In this document: positions 8,445-19,754 of the stretch, piece by piece | Layout: each line of letters begins with the position of its first letter | How positions within the stretch are numbered: position 1 is the stretch's first letter | Assembly (NCBI RefSeq): GCF_004357765.1 | Contig: NZ_SMTE01000007.1 | Coordinates: 248,001 to 312,000 of the forward strand | Length of the DNA: 64,000 nucleotides | Origin: Pseudomonas putida | Lineage (GTDB): Bacteria; Pseudomonadota; Gammaproteobacteria; Pseudomonadales; Pseudomonadaceae | Direction: 5' to 3' | Position numbers and translations under genes: made by a program | Notes under the pieces: generated by a model | Databases searched by the model: none | What the model was told of the DNA's origin: nothing | The model's input: only the letters and a program-made list of their open reading frames with translations

Positions 8445-8473
8445 ATGACAAACGGCATCGCGCTGGTTAAGAT
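8445..8473 (+). promoter_or_regulatory. Promoter of tRNA-Arg(CCT)
   Basis: ATGACA (8445-8450), 17-nt spacer, TAAGAT (8468-8473), about 40 nt upstream of the tRNA. Confidence 0.5.
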
Positions 8474-8513
8474 GCTCGCCGTCCTCTCGCTCGGTTTCAC
8501 ATGCCGACAAAAT

Positions 8514-8590
8514 GTCTCAGTAGCTCAATTGGATAGAGCATCCCCCTCCTAAGGGGAAGGTTGCAGGTTCAAATCCTGCCTGGGACGCCA
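8514..8590 (+). tRNA. tRNA-Arg (anticodon CCT)
   Basis: 77-nt cloverleaf with encoded CCA; acceptor GTCTCAG/CTGGGAC, anticodon loop CTCCTAA, T arm GGTTCAAATCC. It reads AGG. tRNA genes of this kind are frequent integration sites, but no integrase lies next to it here. Confidence 0.96.
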
Positions 8591-8927
8591 CGCTTCTTCT
8601 TTCAGCCTCCGCCTCCCTGCACGCGCACGTAGCCAATGACTACGATCATCGCGGCACAGAATACCCACTGCAATCCACTCAGTCCGGCAATTCGGTAGAT
8701 GGCCTGCAAGGGCTTGCTCCAGCAGTACTCGGAATGCTGTGGGGCCAGTCCAGTCGGCTGCAGCACGCCGATGACTGCTGATCGAAGACGCCGACGCGCA
8801 AGCGCCGCAATCGGTTGCTTCCCAGGCCTGCATACATGGCGGGGCGCCGCAGGATGTGCGCCAAGCCAACGGCGATCGGCTATTGCGCTGACCCTTCGCG
8901 GGCAATAGCCGTTGCCAGTGGCGCGGT
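8591..8927. other. Gene-free stretch between tRNA-Arg(CCT) and lpdV, possible gene relic
   Basis: No intact gene is recognisable. On the minus strand one frame is open and ends at a TGA at 8602-8604; its last 45 residues read like a membrane-protein tail (LQWVFCAAMIVVIGYVRVQ), but the frame has no start of its own and runs back into the lpdV reading region out of frame. This could be a decayed fragment or chance in high-GC DNA. A perfect 10-bp hairpin is at 8877-8911. Confidence 0.35.
8877..8911. terminator. Hairpin downstream of lpdV
   Basis: CGGCTATTGC (8877-8886) pairs perfectly with GCAATAGCCG (8902-8911). There is no T run for either strand, so it may be a REP-like or processing hairpin and not a classical terminator. 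Confidence 0.4.
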
Positions 8928-10307
8928 TCAGATATGCAATGCATGCCCCAATGCGCGCAGCGCCGCTTCCTGTACAGCTTCGCCCAAGGTGGGATGAGCG
9001 TGGATGGTGCCGGCGATGTCCTCCAGGCGCGCGCCCATTTCCAGAGACTGGGCAAACGCCGTGGACAGTTCCGAGACCGCCACCCCGACCGCCTGCCAGC
9101 CGACGATGAGGTGGTTGTCACGCCGCGCCACCACCCGTACGAAGCCGCTCTTGGCCTCCAGGCTCATGGCCCGTCCATTGGCGGCGAACGGGAACTGCGC
9201 GACCAGGCAGTCCAGACCCTGTTGGCTGGCCTGCTCGGGCGTGGTGCCGACCACCACCACCTCGGGGTCGGTGAAGCACACCGCAGCGATCGCGTTGGGC
9301 TCGAAGCGGCGAGTCTTGCCGGCGATGATCTCGGCGACCATCTCACCTTGAGCCATGGCGCGATGGGCCAGCATCGGCTCGCCGGCGACATCGCCGATGG
9401 CCCAGACATTTCGCATGCTGGTCTGGCAGCGTGCGTCGATGGCGATTGCCGTGCCGTTCATCTTCAGGTCCAGGCATTCGAGGTTGTAGCCTTGGGTGCG
9501 GGGACGGCGGCCCACGGCCACCAGCACCCGATCGGCCTCCAGGCGCAATTGTCCGCCTTGACCGTCGCGGGCCAGCAGGCAGCCGTCGGCGTAGCCCTCG
9601 ACGCTATGCCCCAGATGCAGCGCAATGCCCAACTTCTTCAGCGATTCGGCCACTGGCGCTGTGAGTTCGCTGTCGTAGGTCGGCAGGATGCGCTCGCGCG
9701 CTTCGACCACACTGACCTGCGCGCCAAGCTTGCGGTAGGCGATGCCCAGCTCCAGGCCGATATAACCACCGCCGACCACCACCAGGTGGTCGGGTAGGGT
9801 TGTCGGGGCCAACGCTTCGGTGGACGAAATCACCGCTTCGCCAAAGGGCAGCATTGGCAGCTCGACGCTGTTCGAGCCGGTGGCCAACAGCAGGTGCTCG
9901 CACTGGATGCGCTGGCCGTCGACCTCGACATGTTTGCCGTCGAGGATTTTTGCCCAGCCTTGCATCACCTTGACGCCATGCTTTTTCAACAGCGCCGCGA
10001 CGCCAGTGGTCAGGCGGTCGACGATGCCGTCTTTCCAGGCCACGCTCTGCCCGATATCCAGGCGCGGTGAGGTGACGCTGATGCCCAGGGGCGACTGGCC
10101 GGCCTGATGAGTCGCCTGATGGAACTGCTCGGCCACATGGATCAGCGCCTTGGAAGGTATGCAGCCGATGTTCAGGCAGGTACCGCCGAGGGCCTGGCCC
10201 TCGACCAGCACCGTGGGGATACCCAATTGCCCGGCGCGGATGGCGGCCACGTAGCCGCCAGGGCCGCCACCGATGATCAGCAGGGTGGTGTCGATGATCG
10301 GTTGCAT
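8928..10307 (-). CDS. lpdV: Dihydrolipoamide dehydrogenase, Lpd-Val (E3 of branched-chain keto acid dehydrogenase)
   Basis: FAD/NAD flavoprotein that reoxidises the dihydrolipoyl group of BkdB. The 459-residue protein shows the FAD-binding [21 protein letters not shown], the redox disulfide [18 protein letters not shown] near residue 45, the NAD-binding [12 protein letters not shown] near 180, and the C-terminal [14 protein letters not shown] with the active-site His-Glu pair. An upstream in-frame extension to 10649 is antisense or out-of-frame to bkdB; ATG 10307 gives the family start [10 protein letters not shown] and lies 2 nt after the bkdB stop. Last gene of the bkd operon. Confidence 0.96.
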   Translation of the reverse strand: MQPIIDTTLLIIGGGPGGYVAAIRAGQLGIPTVLVEGQALGGTCLNIGCIPSKALIHVAEQFHQATHQAGQSPLGISVTSPRLDIGQSVAWKDGIVDRLTTGVAALLKKHGVKVMQGWAKILDGKHVEVDGQRIQCEHLLLATGSNSVELPMLPFGEAVISSTEALAPTTLPDHLVVVGGGYIGLELGIAYRKLGAQVSVVEARERILPTYDSELTAPVAESLKKLGIALHLGHSVEGYADGCLLARDGQGGQLRLEADRVLVAVGRRPRTQGYNLECLDLKMNGTAIAIDARCQTSMRNVWAIGDVAGEPMLAHRAMAQGEMVAEIIAGKTRRFEPNAIAAVCFTDPEVVVVGTTPEQASQQGLDCLVAQFPFAANGRAMSLEAKSGFVRVVARRDNHLIVGWQAVGVAVSELSTAFAQSLEMGARLEDIAGTIHAHPTLGEAVQEAALRALGHALHI

Positions 10308-10309
10308 GG

Positions 10310-11584
10310 TCACTCCACGAACAGGCAGGCGGGTTGTTCGAGCAGACCGCGTACGGCCTGGATGAACAAGGCGGCATCCATGCCATCGACCACCCGGTGG
10401 TCGAACGAGCTGGACAGGTTCATCATCTTGCGCACGACGATCTGGCCGTCGATCACCATGGGCCGCTCGACGATGCGATTGACCCCGACGATCGCCACTT
10501 CTGGCGTATTGACCACCGGCGTGCTGACGATGCCGCCCAGGGCGCCGAGGCTGGTCAGGGTGATGGTCGAGCCGGACAGCTCCTCGCGGCTGGCTTTGTT
10601 GGTGCGCGCCGCTGTGGCCAGGCGCGAGATTTCGCCGGCATTGGCCCATAGACTGGCGGCCTCGGCATGGCGCAACACTGGCACCATCAGGCCGTTGTCG
10701 CCCTGGGTGGCGATGCCAACGTGTACTGCGCCGTGGCGGGTGATGACCTGGGCTTCGTCGTCATAGGTGGCGTTGATCTGCGGGAAGTCGCGCAGGGCGA
10801 CCACCAGCGCACGCACCAGGAACGGCAACAGGGTCAGTTTGCCGCGGCTGTCGCCGTGCTTGGCATTGAGTTGCTGGCGCAGGGCTTCGAGGGCGGTGAC
10901 GTCGATCTCCTCGACGTAGCTGAAATGCGCGACCCGGCGCTTGGCGTCCTGCATGCGCTGGGCAATCTTGCGGCGCAGGCCGATGACCGGCACCTGCTCG
11001 CTGTCGGTACGCTTGGCGTAGCCACCAGGAGCTTGCCCGGCAGTGCTCTGCGCCTTGCTCATGAAGGCGTCGAGGTCTTCGTGCAGGATCCGCCCGGCCG
11101 GGCCGCTGCCATGCACGTAGCGCAACTCGATACCGGCATCCAGCGCGCGCTTGCGCACGGCCGGCGATGCCAGCGGTTTGTCGCCCGGCTGGCGCGGTAC
11201 GATCGGCGCGGCGACAGTCTCGGCAGGCGCTTGGCAGGCCGCCGGCTGAGGTTGCGTTGGTCGTGCTTGCGGCTTGGCCGCTTCACTGGGAGGAGCGGCC
11301 TCGACGGGCTTGGCCTGGGGGATGTCGACGTGGTTGCCGCTGCCTTCGACCTCGATGCGGATCAGCTCGCTGCCTACGGCCATCACTTCCCCGGGCTGGC
11401 CACCCAGGGCCAGCACCTTGCCGCTGACCGGTGAGGGAATTTCCACGGTGGCCTTGTCGGTCATGACATCGGCCACCACCTGATCCTCGGCGATGACGTC
11501 GCCGACCTTGACGAACCATTCCACCAGTTCGACCTGCGCGATGCCTTCACCAATGTCCGGCATCTTGATGACGTGTGTGCCCAT
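10310..11584 (-). CDS. bkdB: Branched-chain keto acid dehydrogenase E2, dihydrolipoyl transacylase BkdB
   Basis: Lipoylated core of the complex that transfers isobutyryl, isovaleryl or 2-methylbutyryl groups to CoA. The 424-residue protein has an N-terminal lipoyl domain (about 1-80, lipoyl Lys in [16 protein letters not shown]), a proline/alanine-rich linker, an E3/E1-binding domain ([28 protein letters not shown] near 140-175) and the acyltransferase domain ending [17 protein letters not shown], with catalytic HxxxDG. Its ATG follows the bkdA2 stop directly. Confidence 0.96.
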   Translation of the reverse strand: MGTHVIKMPDIGEGIAQVELVEWFVKVGDVIAEDQVVADVMTDKATVEIPSPVSGKVLALGGQPGEVMAVGSELIRIEVEGSGNHVDIPQAKPVEAAPPSEAAKPQARPTQPQPAACQAPAETVAAPIVPRQPGDKPLASPAVRKRALDAGIELRYVHGSGPAGRILHEDLDAFMSKAQSTAGQAPGGYAKRTDSEQVPVIGLRRKIAQRMQDAKRRVAHFSYVEEIDVTALEALRQQLNAKHGDSRGKLTLLPFLVRALVVALRDFPQINATYDDEAQVITRHGAVHVGIATQGDNGLMVPVLRHAEAASLWANAGEISRLATAARTNKASREELSGSTITLTSLGALGGIVSTPVVNTPEVAIVGVNRIVERPMVIDGQIVVRKMMNLSSSFDHRVVDGMDAALFIQAVRGLLEQPACLFVE

Positions 11585-12643
<1,059 letters not shown>

Positions 12644-12644
12644 C

Positions 12645-14074
<1,430 letters not shown>

Positions 14075-14560
14075 ATGCGTAAGCTCGACCGTACCGATAT
14101 CGGCATCCTCAACAGCCTTCAGGAAAACGCGCGCATCACCAACGCCGAGCTGGCGCGTTCGGTCAACCTGTCGCCGACTCCCTGCTTCAACCGGGTCAAG
14201 GCCATGGAAGAGCTCGGTGTGATCCGCCAACAGGTGACATTGTTGTCGCCGGAAGTGTTGGGGCTGGATGTGAATGTGTTCATTCATGTCAGCTTGGAAA
14301 AGCAGGTCGAGCAGTCGTTGCATCGCTTCGAGGAGGAGATCGCCGAACGGCCAGAGGTGATGGAGTGCTACCTGATGACCGGTGATCCGGATTACCTGCT
14401 GCGGGTACTGTTGCCGAGCATCCAGGCCCTGGAGCGGTTTCTCGATTACCTGACGCGACTGCCGGGCGTGGCCAATATTCGCTCGAGCTTCGCCTTGAAG
14501 CAGGTGCGCTACAAGACTGCGTTGCCGTTGCCTGCCAATGGGATGACGTTGCGGGAATAG
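14075..14560 (+). CDS. bkdR: Lrp-family transcriptional activator BkdR
   Basis: Positive regulator of the branched-chain keto acid dehydrogenase operon and member of the Lrp/AsnC feast-famine family. The 161-residue protein has an N-terminal winged helix-turn-helix (about 4-60, [30 protein letters not shown] and [14 protein letters not shown]) and a C-terminal RAM ligand-binding/oligomerisation domain (about 68-145, [23 protein letters not shown]). It is divergent from bkdA1 in the expected arrangement. Confidence 0.95.
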   Translation: MRKLDRTDIGILNSLQENARITNAELARSVNLSPTPCFNRVKAMEELGVIRQQVTLLSPEVLGLDVNVFIHVSLEKQVEQSLHRFEEEIAERPEVMECYLMTGDPDYLLRVLLPSIQALERFLDYLTRLPGVANIRSSFALKQVRYKTALPLPANGMTLRE

Positions 14561-14725
14561 GCCGGCCCAGACAAACCCGGCGGCTCAGGCCTGATCGCGA
14601 CACAACCGCTACTGGACGCGCCCTCGTGTGGTTATTTTGCCGTTCAAGGCCTGCGTCGTCGGTGATTTGCTTTTATGCTTGGCTGCAACCCATTCGCCAC
14701 CTGACCCGGGAGCCTCAAGGGACGT

Positions 14726-16066
14726 ATGCGAAACATCTGGAAGTCTTTTCGCTCGCTGTATTTTGCCGCCCTGATGATGCTGATCGGCTCGGGTCTGTTG
14801 AGTACCTACCTGGCGCTGCGCCTGGCCGCTGAGAACGTCGACAGCCTGTGGGTCGGTGCATTGATGGCGGCCAACTATTTCGGCCTGGCGGTGGGAGGGA
14901 AGGTGGGTCACCGCTTGATTGGCCGGGTCGGACATATCCGCGCCTATGCCACGTGCGCCGGCATCGTCGGTGCTGCGGTGCTCGGCCATGGCCTGACCAG
15001 TTGGCTGCCGGCCTGGGTCGGGCTGCGGATGATCGTCGGCCTGGGCATGATGTGCCAGTACATGGTCCTGGAAAGCTGGCTCAACGAACAGGCTGACGCC
15101 AAGCACCGTGGCGCGGTGTTCAGCGGCTACATGATCGCCTCCTACCTGGGACTGGTGCTGGGCCAATTGATCCTGGTGGTGCATCCACAGTTGGGCCCGG
15201 AACTGCTGATGCTGGTCGCCATGTGTTTCGCCCTGTGCCTGGTGCCGGTGGCGATGACCCGGCGCATTCACCCGGCCCCTTTGCGCCCGGCACCGATGGA
15301 GCCGAAGTTCTTCATCAAGCGTGTGCCGCAGTCCTTGAGCACGGTGCTGGGGTCGGGGCTGATCGTCGGCTCGTTCTATGGCCTGGCGCCGCTGTATGCC
15401 TCCAGCCAGGGGTTGCCGACCGAGCAGGTCGGTCTGTTCATGGGTAGCTGCATTCTTGCCGGGCTGGTGGTGCAGTGGCCACTGGGCTGGCTGTCCGACC
15501 GTTATGACCGGGCGGTGCTGATTCGCGGCGTGGCGGTGGGGTTGGCGGTGGCTTCGGCGCCTTTGGCGATGTTGCCCAGCGTACCGATGGCGTTGTTGTT
15601 CGGCATCGGCTTCGTCATTTCGCTGCTGCAGTTCTGCCTGTATCCCTTGGCGGTGGCGTTTTCCAATGACCATGTGGAAAGCGAGCGGCGCGTTTCGCTG
15701 ACGGCCATGCTGCTGGTGACCTATGGGGTCGGGGCGTGCATCGGGCCGCTGGCGGCCGGGGTATTGATGAAGTACCTGGGGGCGCAGATGCTGTACGCTT
15801 TCTTCGTGTTTTTCGCCTTGGTTCTGGTGTGGCGGATTCGGCCTAAGGCTGTCACCGGCCTGCACCAGGTGGACGATGCGCCGCTGGGCCACGTCGCCAT
15901 GCCGGCGGCCGGCTCGCCGCTCTCGGCGGCCCTCGACCCGAGGGTCGATGAGCAGACCGTGCAAGATGTGATGCAGTCGCCGGTAGCGGCGGAAGACACC
16001 GAGGCCGAGGAGCAGGCCGAGCCGACCGAGACGCAGGCGGAGGAGGGGGGCGGCAAATCGGTATGA
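14726..16066 (+). CDS. MFS transporter, YcaD-like
   Basis: Major facilitator protein of 446 residues with about twelve hydrophobic segments between residues 10 and 375, no signal peptide, and a cytoplasmic-loop signature LSDRYDRAVLIRG in the second half, close to the conserved MFS loop 2-3/8-9 pattern. The first 370 residues resemble the UMF family (E. coli YcaD-like). The last 55 residues form an acidic, alanine/glutamate-rich disordered tail unusual for the family. Substrate is unknown. It is flanked by bkdR and the flagellar cluster with no obvious functional link to either. Confidence 0.8.
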   Translation: MRNIWKSFRSLYFAALMMLIGSGLLSTYLALRLAAENVDSLWVGALMAANYFGLAVGGKVGHRLIGRVGHIRAYATCAGIVGAAVLGHGLTSWLPAWVGLRMIVGLGMMCQYMVLESWLNEQADAKHRGAVFSGYMIASYLGLVLGQLILVVHPQLGPELLMLVAMCFALCLVPVAMTRRIHPAPLRPAPMEPKFFIKRVPQSLSTVLGSGLIVGSFYGLAPLYASSQGLPTEQVGLFMGSCILAGLVVQWPLGWLSDRYDRAVLIRGVAVGLAVASAPLAMLPSVPMALLFGIGFVISLLQFCLYPLAVAFSNDHVESERRVSLTAMLLVTYGVGACIGPLAAGVLMKYLGAQMLYAFFVFFALVLVWRIRPKAVTGLHQVDDAPLGHVAMPAAGSPLSAALDPRVDEQTVQDVMQSPVAAEDTEAEEQAEPTETQAEEGGGKSV

Positions 16067-16091
16067 GACAGGGCAGTTCAGCGTAAACGAA

Positions 16092-16115
16092 AACGCCACC
16101 CGATCGGGTGGCGTT
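16092..16115. terminator. Bidirectional terminator between MFS gene and ycgR
   Basis: Perfect palindrome AACGCCACCC/GGGTGGCGTT around GATC. The minus strand continues with T-rich sequence, the plus strand with TTGCGGTTT. It lies between converging genes. Confidence 0.7.
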
Positions 16116-16133
16116 GCGGTTTGTACGAGGTGA

Positions 16134-16877
16134 TCAGTAGTCGTCCTTGTCGAACCGCCGCGCTTCTCGCTGCAGCTGGTACACCAGGCTTTCGATCCGG
16201 CGTTGGGCCTGGCCATTGAGGTTGTGGAAGCGCACGCCGGCGAAGGTCGTGTTGATACGCTCTTCGAAGTGCAGGTGGCGCAGCTCGACCATGATATCGG
16301 TCAGGCCCAGCGGGTTGCCGGCCTTGAAGCGTTCATACACCTGGCCCAGTTGCAGGCGCTCCTCGACATTGCCGTCGAAACGCAACTTGCAGCCGGTGGC
16401 GGAGATGTCCAGCAGTTTACCACGTAGCGCACCATTGCCCTTGAGGTGGGCACCGTCGAGGATGATGTCGAGCAGTTGCGACAGCTTCAGGGCCGCACGA
16501 AAAGCGTTGCGGCGCTGGTGATAGGTCATTTCTTCAGGGAGCCCGCCGCGGTAGCAGCGATGGCCGTCGATTTCGGTGATCTTCAACTCGCTGTGGCAAT
16601 CCCAGGCGATGCGCACGCCATCATGGAAGCCTTCGACACGGAAGGGCTCGCCGTTCTCGATGAATTTTTCGCCGTCGCGAGGGATCAGTTCGTCCAGCGC
16701 CAGACAGTTACTGTCGCGATCGACGTGCACCACGTAGCTCTGGAACCGCTGGCTGCGCTCAGGGAAGGTGATGATCAGCGGATCATGGCTATCCATCAAC
16801 TGGCGCAGGTTGGCCACGATCTCCAAAGGAGTGGTAAGCACCTTTGGCGGCTGCGGGGCATCGGTTTCATTGAACAC
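16134..16877 (-). CDS. ycgR: Flagellar brake protein YcgR (PilZ domain)
   Basis: c-di-GMP effector that slows flagellar rotation or increases reversal by contacting the motor when c-di-GMP is high. The 247-residue protein has an N-terminal YcgR/PilZN domain (about 15-118) and a C-terminal PilZ domain (about 122-240) with both c-di-GMP motifs visible: QRRNAFR (RxxxR) and DISATGCKL (D/NxSxxG). It is downstream of flgM-flgN on the same strand and ends before a bidirectional terminator, so it is likely the last gene of that transcript. Called FlgZ in some pseudomonads. Confidence 0.93.
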   Translation of the reverse strand: MFNETDAPQPPKVLTTPLEIVANLRQLMDSHDPLIITFPERSQRFQSYVVHVDRDSNCLALDELIPRDGEKFIENGEPFRVEGFHDGVRIAWDCHSELKITEIDGHRCYRGGLPEEMTYHQRRNAFRAALKLSQLLDIILDGAHLKGNGALRGKLLDISATGCKLRFDGNVEERLQLGQVYERFKAGNPLGLTDIMVELRHLHFEERINTTFAGVRFHNLNGQAQRRIESLVYQLQREARRFDKDDY

Positions 16878-16958
16878 GGGTAATCAATCTCCAGGCAAAA
16901 GCGACACACGCAAGTAACGGCATTTTGCCAGTATGTTCCGTGTCTTGAATAGGGAAAA

Positions 16959-17426
16959 TCACACCTGGCTGAGCGCCCGGGGCTTGGCCAGCAGGGAAGT
17001 GGCACCACGGCTGTCGTAGAGCGACGGCGCATCGCCACCCATGAGGATACGGATCTGGTTGGCCGTGGAGCGTTGTTGAACCTGAATGATGTTGCCGTTG
17101 GTTACGTTGACCTTTTGGCAGGCATCGATCAGTTGGCTCAGGGTTTCAAGCTGTTGCAGGATCGCCGGGCCGTTGGTCGACTGGGCTGCGACAGCCTCGA
17201 CCCCGGCATGGTCGGCGCTGAGACCGAGGCTGGTGAGCAACTGCCGGCGCTGCCGCCCGTGCTGTTCGAGCAGAATGATCAATGACTGCTTGCGCGCCAG
17301 GATCTGCTCCAGCAGCACCATGTTACGGCCATGCAGGGCAACCGACTCCTGGTTCAGGAGGTCGAGCAGTTCCTGGGTGGGCGCAATGTCATTGTCGATC
17401 AATTGCAGCAGCGTAATGTCGTGCAT
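16959..17426 (-). CDS. flgN: Flagellar chaperone FlgN
   Basis: Export chaperone for the hook-filament junction proteins FlgK and FlgL. The 155-residue all-helical protein has the FlgN core with LLNQESVALHGRNMVLLEQILARK heptads and a C-terminal asparagine/glutamine-rich helix (NVTNGNIIQVQQRSTANQIRIL). It lies 46 nt downstream of flgM, the usual flgM-flgN pair. Confidence 0.93.
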   Translation of the reverse strand: MHDITLLQLIDNDIAPTQELLDLLNQESVALHGRNMVLLEQILARKQSLIILLEQHGRQRRQLLTSLGLSADHAGVEAVAAQSTNGPAILQQLETLSQLIDACQKVNVTNGNIIQVQQRSTANQIRILMGGDAPSLYDSRGATSLLAKPRALSQV

Positions 17427-17472
17427 GGCTAACTCTTGGTTCTAGCGTCCGTGAAGCCAGCGCGCCCTTAGG

Positions 17473-17787
17473 TCAGCGCTGGGCTTCGAAATCAAGCAGC
17501 TTGCTGGCGACCCGGTCGGCGTCGACCTTGTAGCTGCCGTCGGCGATCGCCTGCTTCAACTCCGCCACGCGGGCGCTGTTGACGACCGGCTGATCGCGCA
17601 GCTTGTCGGTGACCTGCTGCAACTGCTGGGCCTCTTGGCTCAGGTGTACGGATTCTCCGCTGGTGCTGGCGGTTTTGTTGGCCTCGACGGTTTCGCCGGT
17701 CTTTTCGGCGTTGCCGGAGGCGCTGGAACCGCGCACGCCGCCCGTGATGGACGGAGAATTATTCAAACGACTGATGTCGATGACCAT
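17473..17787 (-). CDS. flgM: Anti-sigma-28 factor FlgM
   Basis: Holds FliA inactive until the hook-basal body is complete, then is exported. The 104-residue protein starts [12 protein letters not shown], has a disordered N-terminal half and the conserved C-terminal FliA-binding helices ([34 protein letters not shown]). ATG 17787 is selected because it gives the family N-terminus and lies about 30 nt after the predicted sigma-28 start site; an open frame to 17904 would run through the promoter. Confidence 0.94.
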   Translation of the reverse strand: MVIDISRLNNSPSITGGVRGSSASGNAEKTGETVEANKTASTSGESVHLSQEAQQLQQVTDKLRDQPVVNSARVAELKQAIADGSYKVDADRVASKLLDFEAQR

Positions 17788-17824
17788 GATGAGAAAACCT
17801 CTGGGTATTGGGACGCTTGCCTTG

Positions 17825-17851
17825 TTTTCGGCCAATCCGAAAGAAACTTTA
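17825..17851 (-). promoter_or_regulatory. Sigma-28 (FliA) promoter of flgMN
   Basis: On the minus strand TAAAGTTT (17851-17844), 11-nt spacer, GCCGAAAA (17832-17825). The -35 is identical to the E. coli consensus and the -10 differs only at one position from GCCGATAA. It makes flgM part of the FliA regulon it controls. Confidence 0.85.
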
Positions 17852-17940
17852 GGGGCAAATGTAAAGCCGCCTGTCAGTCGGCGCGCGTACCCAGGTATCG
17901 ACACAGTTTAGGAAAAGCGGTTCCCCGCCGCCAGCCTTCT

Positions 17941-18693
17941 CTACATGGCCACCTCGACCTGGCCGGGTCCGGTAACCCGGGCCTTGATCACACGTTTGGA
18001 ATTAAGGTTGCGCACCCGGATCTGCTCGCTCAGGCCGCCTTTGCTCAGCGCCTCGCCGGGCATACGCACGCTAAGGCTGCCGCTGTGAGCGACGATCACG
18101 ACATGATCGCCCTTGCGCACCACCTCGGCCTGTTCCAAGTGCTGCGGGGTGAGGACCTGGTCGATCACGGTCGGGCGCAACATCTTCATGCCCAGCACCT
18201 GGTCGAGCGCCGTCAGGTACCCTTGGGTCAGGGTGCCGACGTCACGCTCGCGCAGGGCGACGTCGCCTTCGCCGACGACGTTTTCCCGCTTCAGCGGCCG
18301 GGTCACCACCACCACGTCGCGAAACAGCCGTACGGTGGCGGGAACGAATACCGTCCAGGGCGCGCTGCTGTCGCAGCGTACCCGTACCGTCACCCGGCCA
18401 ATCGGCGTTCCGCTGCTTTCCAGCGAGGCATCGAGCTGCCGACTGCACGCCGGCATGCGCAAGCGCGGATCCAGCGGGTTGACCTCGATCTCGTAGCGCC
18501 CCTCGGTCTGGGTAGTGGCCAGATAATCTTCGACGGTGAATTCAAGAAACCCCTGGGTGACACCGATAAGCTGTTCAGGCAAGGTGAACGCGCTCGCCAG
18601 CGTGCGGCCGGCGCAGGCCAGCAGACAAAGGGTGGCCAGCGAGCTGCACAGCACGCGCGTCAATCGTCGGGAAAATGTCGTTTTCGTGTACAT
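17941..18693 (-). CDS. flgA: Flagellar P-ring assembly chaperone FlgA
   Basis: Periplasmic chaperone for FlgI. The 250-residue protein has a positively charged N-terminus, a hydrophobic signal segment (CSSLATLCLLACAGRTLASA), then the SAF-type domain with LKRENVVGEGDVALRERDVGTL and the C-terminal IRVRNLNSKRVIKARVTGPGQVEV. ATG 18693 gives the family N-terminus; upstream open sequence belongs to the cheV leader. A sigma-54 site is so close that the leader would be only about 2 nt, so the true start could instead be TTG 18663, which still leaves a good signal peptide. Confidence 0.92.
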   Translation of the reverse strand: MYTKTTFSRRLTRVLCSSLATLCLLACAGRTLASAFTLPEQLIGVTQGFLEFTVEDYLATTQTEGRYEIEVNPLDPRLRMPACSRQLDASLESSGTPIGRVTVRVRCDSSAPWTVFVPATVRLFRDVVVVTRPLKRENVVGEGDVALRERDVGTLTQGYLTALDQVLGMKMLRPTVIDQVLTPQHLEQAEVVRKGDHVVIVAHSGSLSVRMPGEALSKGGLSEQIRVRNLNSKRVIKARVTGPGQVEVAM

Positions 18694-18698
18694 GACGC

Positions 18699-18725
18699 TC
18701 AAAAAAGCAAAGCCCGTGCCGACTC
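18699..18725 (+). promoter_or_regulatory. Possible sigma-28 promoter of cheV-cheR
   Basis: TCAAAAAA, 11-nt spacer, GCCGACTC. The -35 TCAA and -10 GCCGA parts match; the ends do not. cheVR is a FliA-dependent unit in P. aeruginosa. It overlaps the oppositely directed flgA sigma-54 site. Confidence 0.4.
18706..18721 (-). promoter_or_regulatory. Sigma-54-type promoter facing flgA
   Basis: Minus strand CGGCAC-GGGCT-TTGCT, with GG and GC ten nucleotides apart. flgA is FleQ/sigma-54 dependent in P. aeruginosa. The predicted start site is next to the ATG, unlike the 38-45 nt leaders of the other clear sigma-54 promoters here. Confidence 0.55.
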
Positions 18726-18775
18726 GGTAGTAGATGGCTTTAAAAAAACGGGCTGATTCAACAGAGGAGTCTGGC

Positions 18776-19705
18776 ATGGCTGGTGTTATGGATTCGGTCA
18801 ACCAGCGCACGCAACTGGTGGGGCAGAATCGCCTGGAGCTGTTGCTATTTCGCCTCAACGGCGAGCAGCTCTACGGCATCAACGTATTCAAGGTCAGGGA
18901 GGTGCTGCAGTGCCCCGAGCTGACCGTGATGCCCAAATCCCACCGGGTGGTGCGCGGGGTGGCCAACATTCGCGGGGCGACCATACCGATCCTGGATCTG
19001 TCGATGGCGACTGGGTTGCCGGGATTGCAGGAAGAAACCCGCAACAGCTTCGTGATCATCACCGAGTACAACACCAAGACCCAGGGCTTCCTGGTGCATT
19101 CGGTCGAGCGCATCGTCAACATGAACTGGGAGGAGATTCACCCGCCACCCAAGGGGACTGGCCGTGACCACTATCTGACGGCCGTGACCCGGGTGGACAA
19201 CCGCATGGTCGAGATCATCGACGTGGAAAAAGTGCTCGCCGAGGTGTCGCCGTCGTCCGAGTCGGTGTCCGCCGGGGTGGTGGATGCCGAGGTGCAGGAC
19301 AAGGCCGTGCTGCTGCGGGTGCTGACCGTCGACGATTCGTCGGTGGCACGCAAGCAGGTCACCCGCTGCCTGCAGACAGTGGGGGTGGAGGTGGTGGCGC
19401 TGAACGATGGTCGCCAGGCGCTGGATTACCTGCGCAAGCTGGTGGACGAGGGCAAGCGTCCCGAAGAAGAGTTCCTGATGATGATCTCGGATATCGAGAT
19501 GCCGGAGATGGACGGCTATACGTTGACCGCTGAGATCCGTAGCGATCCGCGCATGCAAAAGCTGCACATCGTCCTGCATACTTCGCTTTCGGGGGTATTC
19601 AACCAGGCGATGGTCAAGAAGGTCGGTGCCGATGATTTCCTGGCCAAGTTCAAACCGGACGACCTGGCCCAGCGTGTGGTCGACCGGATCAAAGCCACCC
19701 ATTGA
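18776..19705 (+). CDS. cheV: Chemotaxis coupling protein CheV
   Basis: CheW-receiver fusion that links receptors to CheA. The 309-residue protein has a CheW domain (about 20-165, LLLFRLNGEQLYGINVFKVREVL, GVANIRGATIPILDLS) and a C-terminal response-regulator domain (about 185-308) with acidic DD in LTVDDSSVARKQV and phosphoacceptor Asp in MISDIEMPEMDG. ATG 18776 has GAGGAG upstream, whereas the earlier in-frame ATG at 18734 lacks a ribosome site. It is first of a two-gene unit with cheR and divergent from flgA. Confidence 0.93.
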   Translation: MAGVMDSVNQRTQLVGQNRLELLLFRLNGEQLYGINVFKVREVLQCPELTVMPKSHRVVRGVANIRGATIPILDLSMATGLPGLQEETRNSFVIITEYNTKTQGFLVHSVERIVNMNWEEIHPPPKGTGRDHYLTAVTRVDNRMVEIIDVEKVLAEVSPSSESVSAGVVDAEVQDKAVLLRVLTVDDSSVARKQVTRCLQTVGVEVVALNDGRQALDYLRKLVDEGKRPEEEFLMMISDIEMPEMDGYTLTAEIRSDPRMQKLHIVLHTSLSGVFNQAMVKKVGADDFLAKFKPDDLAQRVVDRIKATH

Positions 19706-19754
19706 AACCGCCGGGGGTAGCCCCGGCACCAGTGATTGAATAGAGGCGGCAGCA

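Noticed and set aside
8549-9121. 190-codon minus-strand ORF across the lpdV end and tRNA-Arg(CCT)
   Set aside because: Out of frame with lpdV, covers the tRNA, and ends in RQDLNLQPSP-type antisense-tRNA translation.
10308-10649. N-terminal extension of lpdV
   Set aside because: The extension is a different frame of bkdB; the family start [10 protein letters not shown] lies at 10307.
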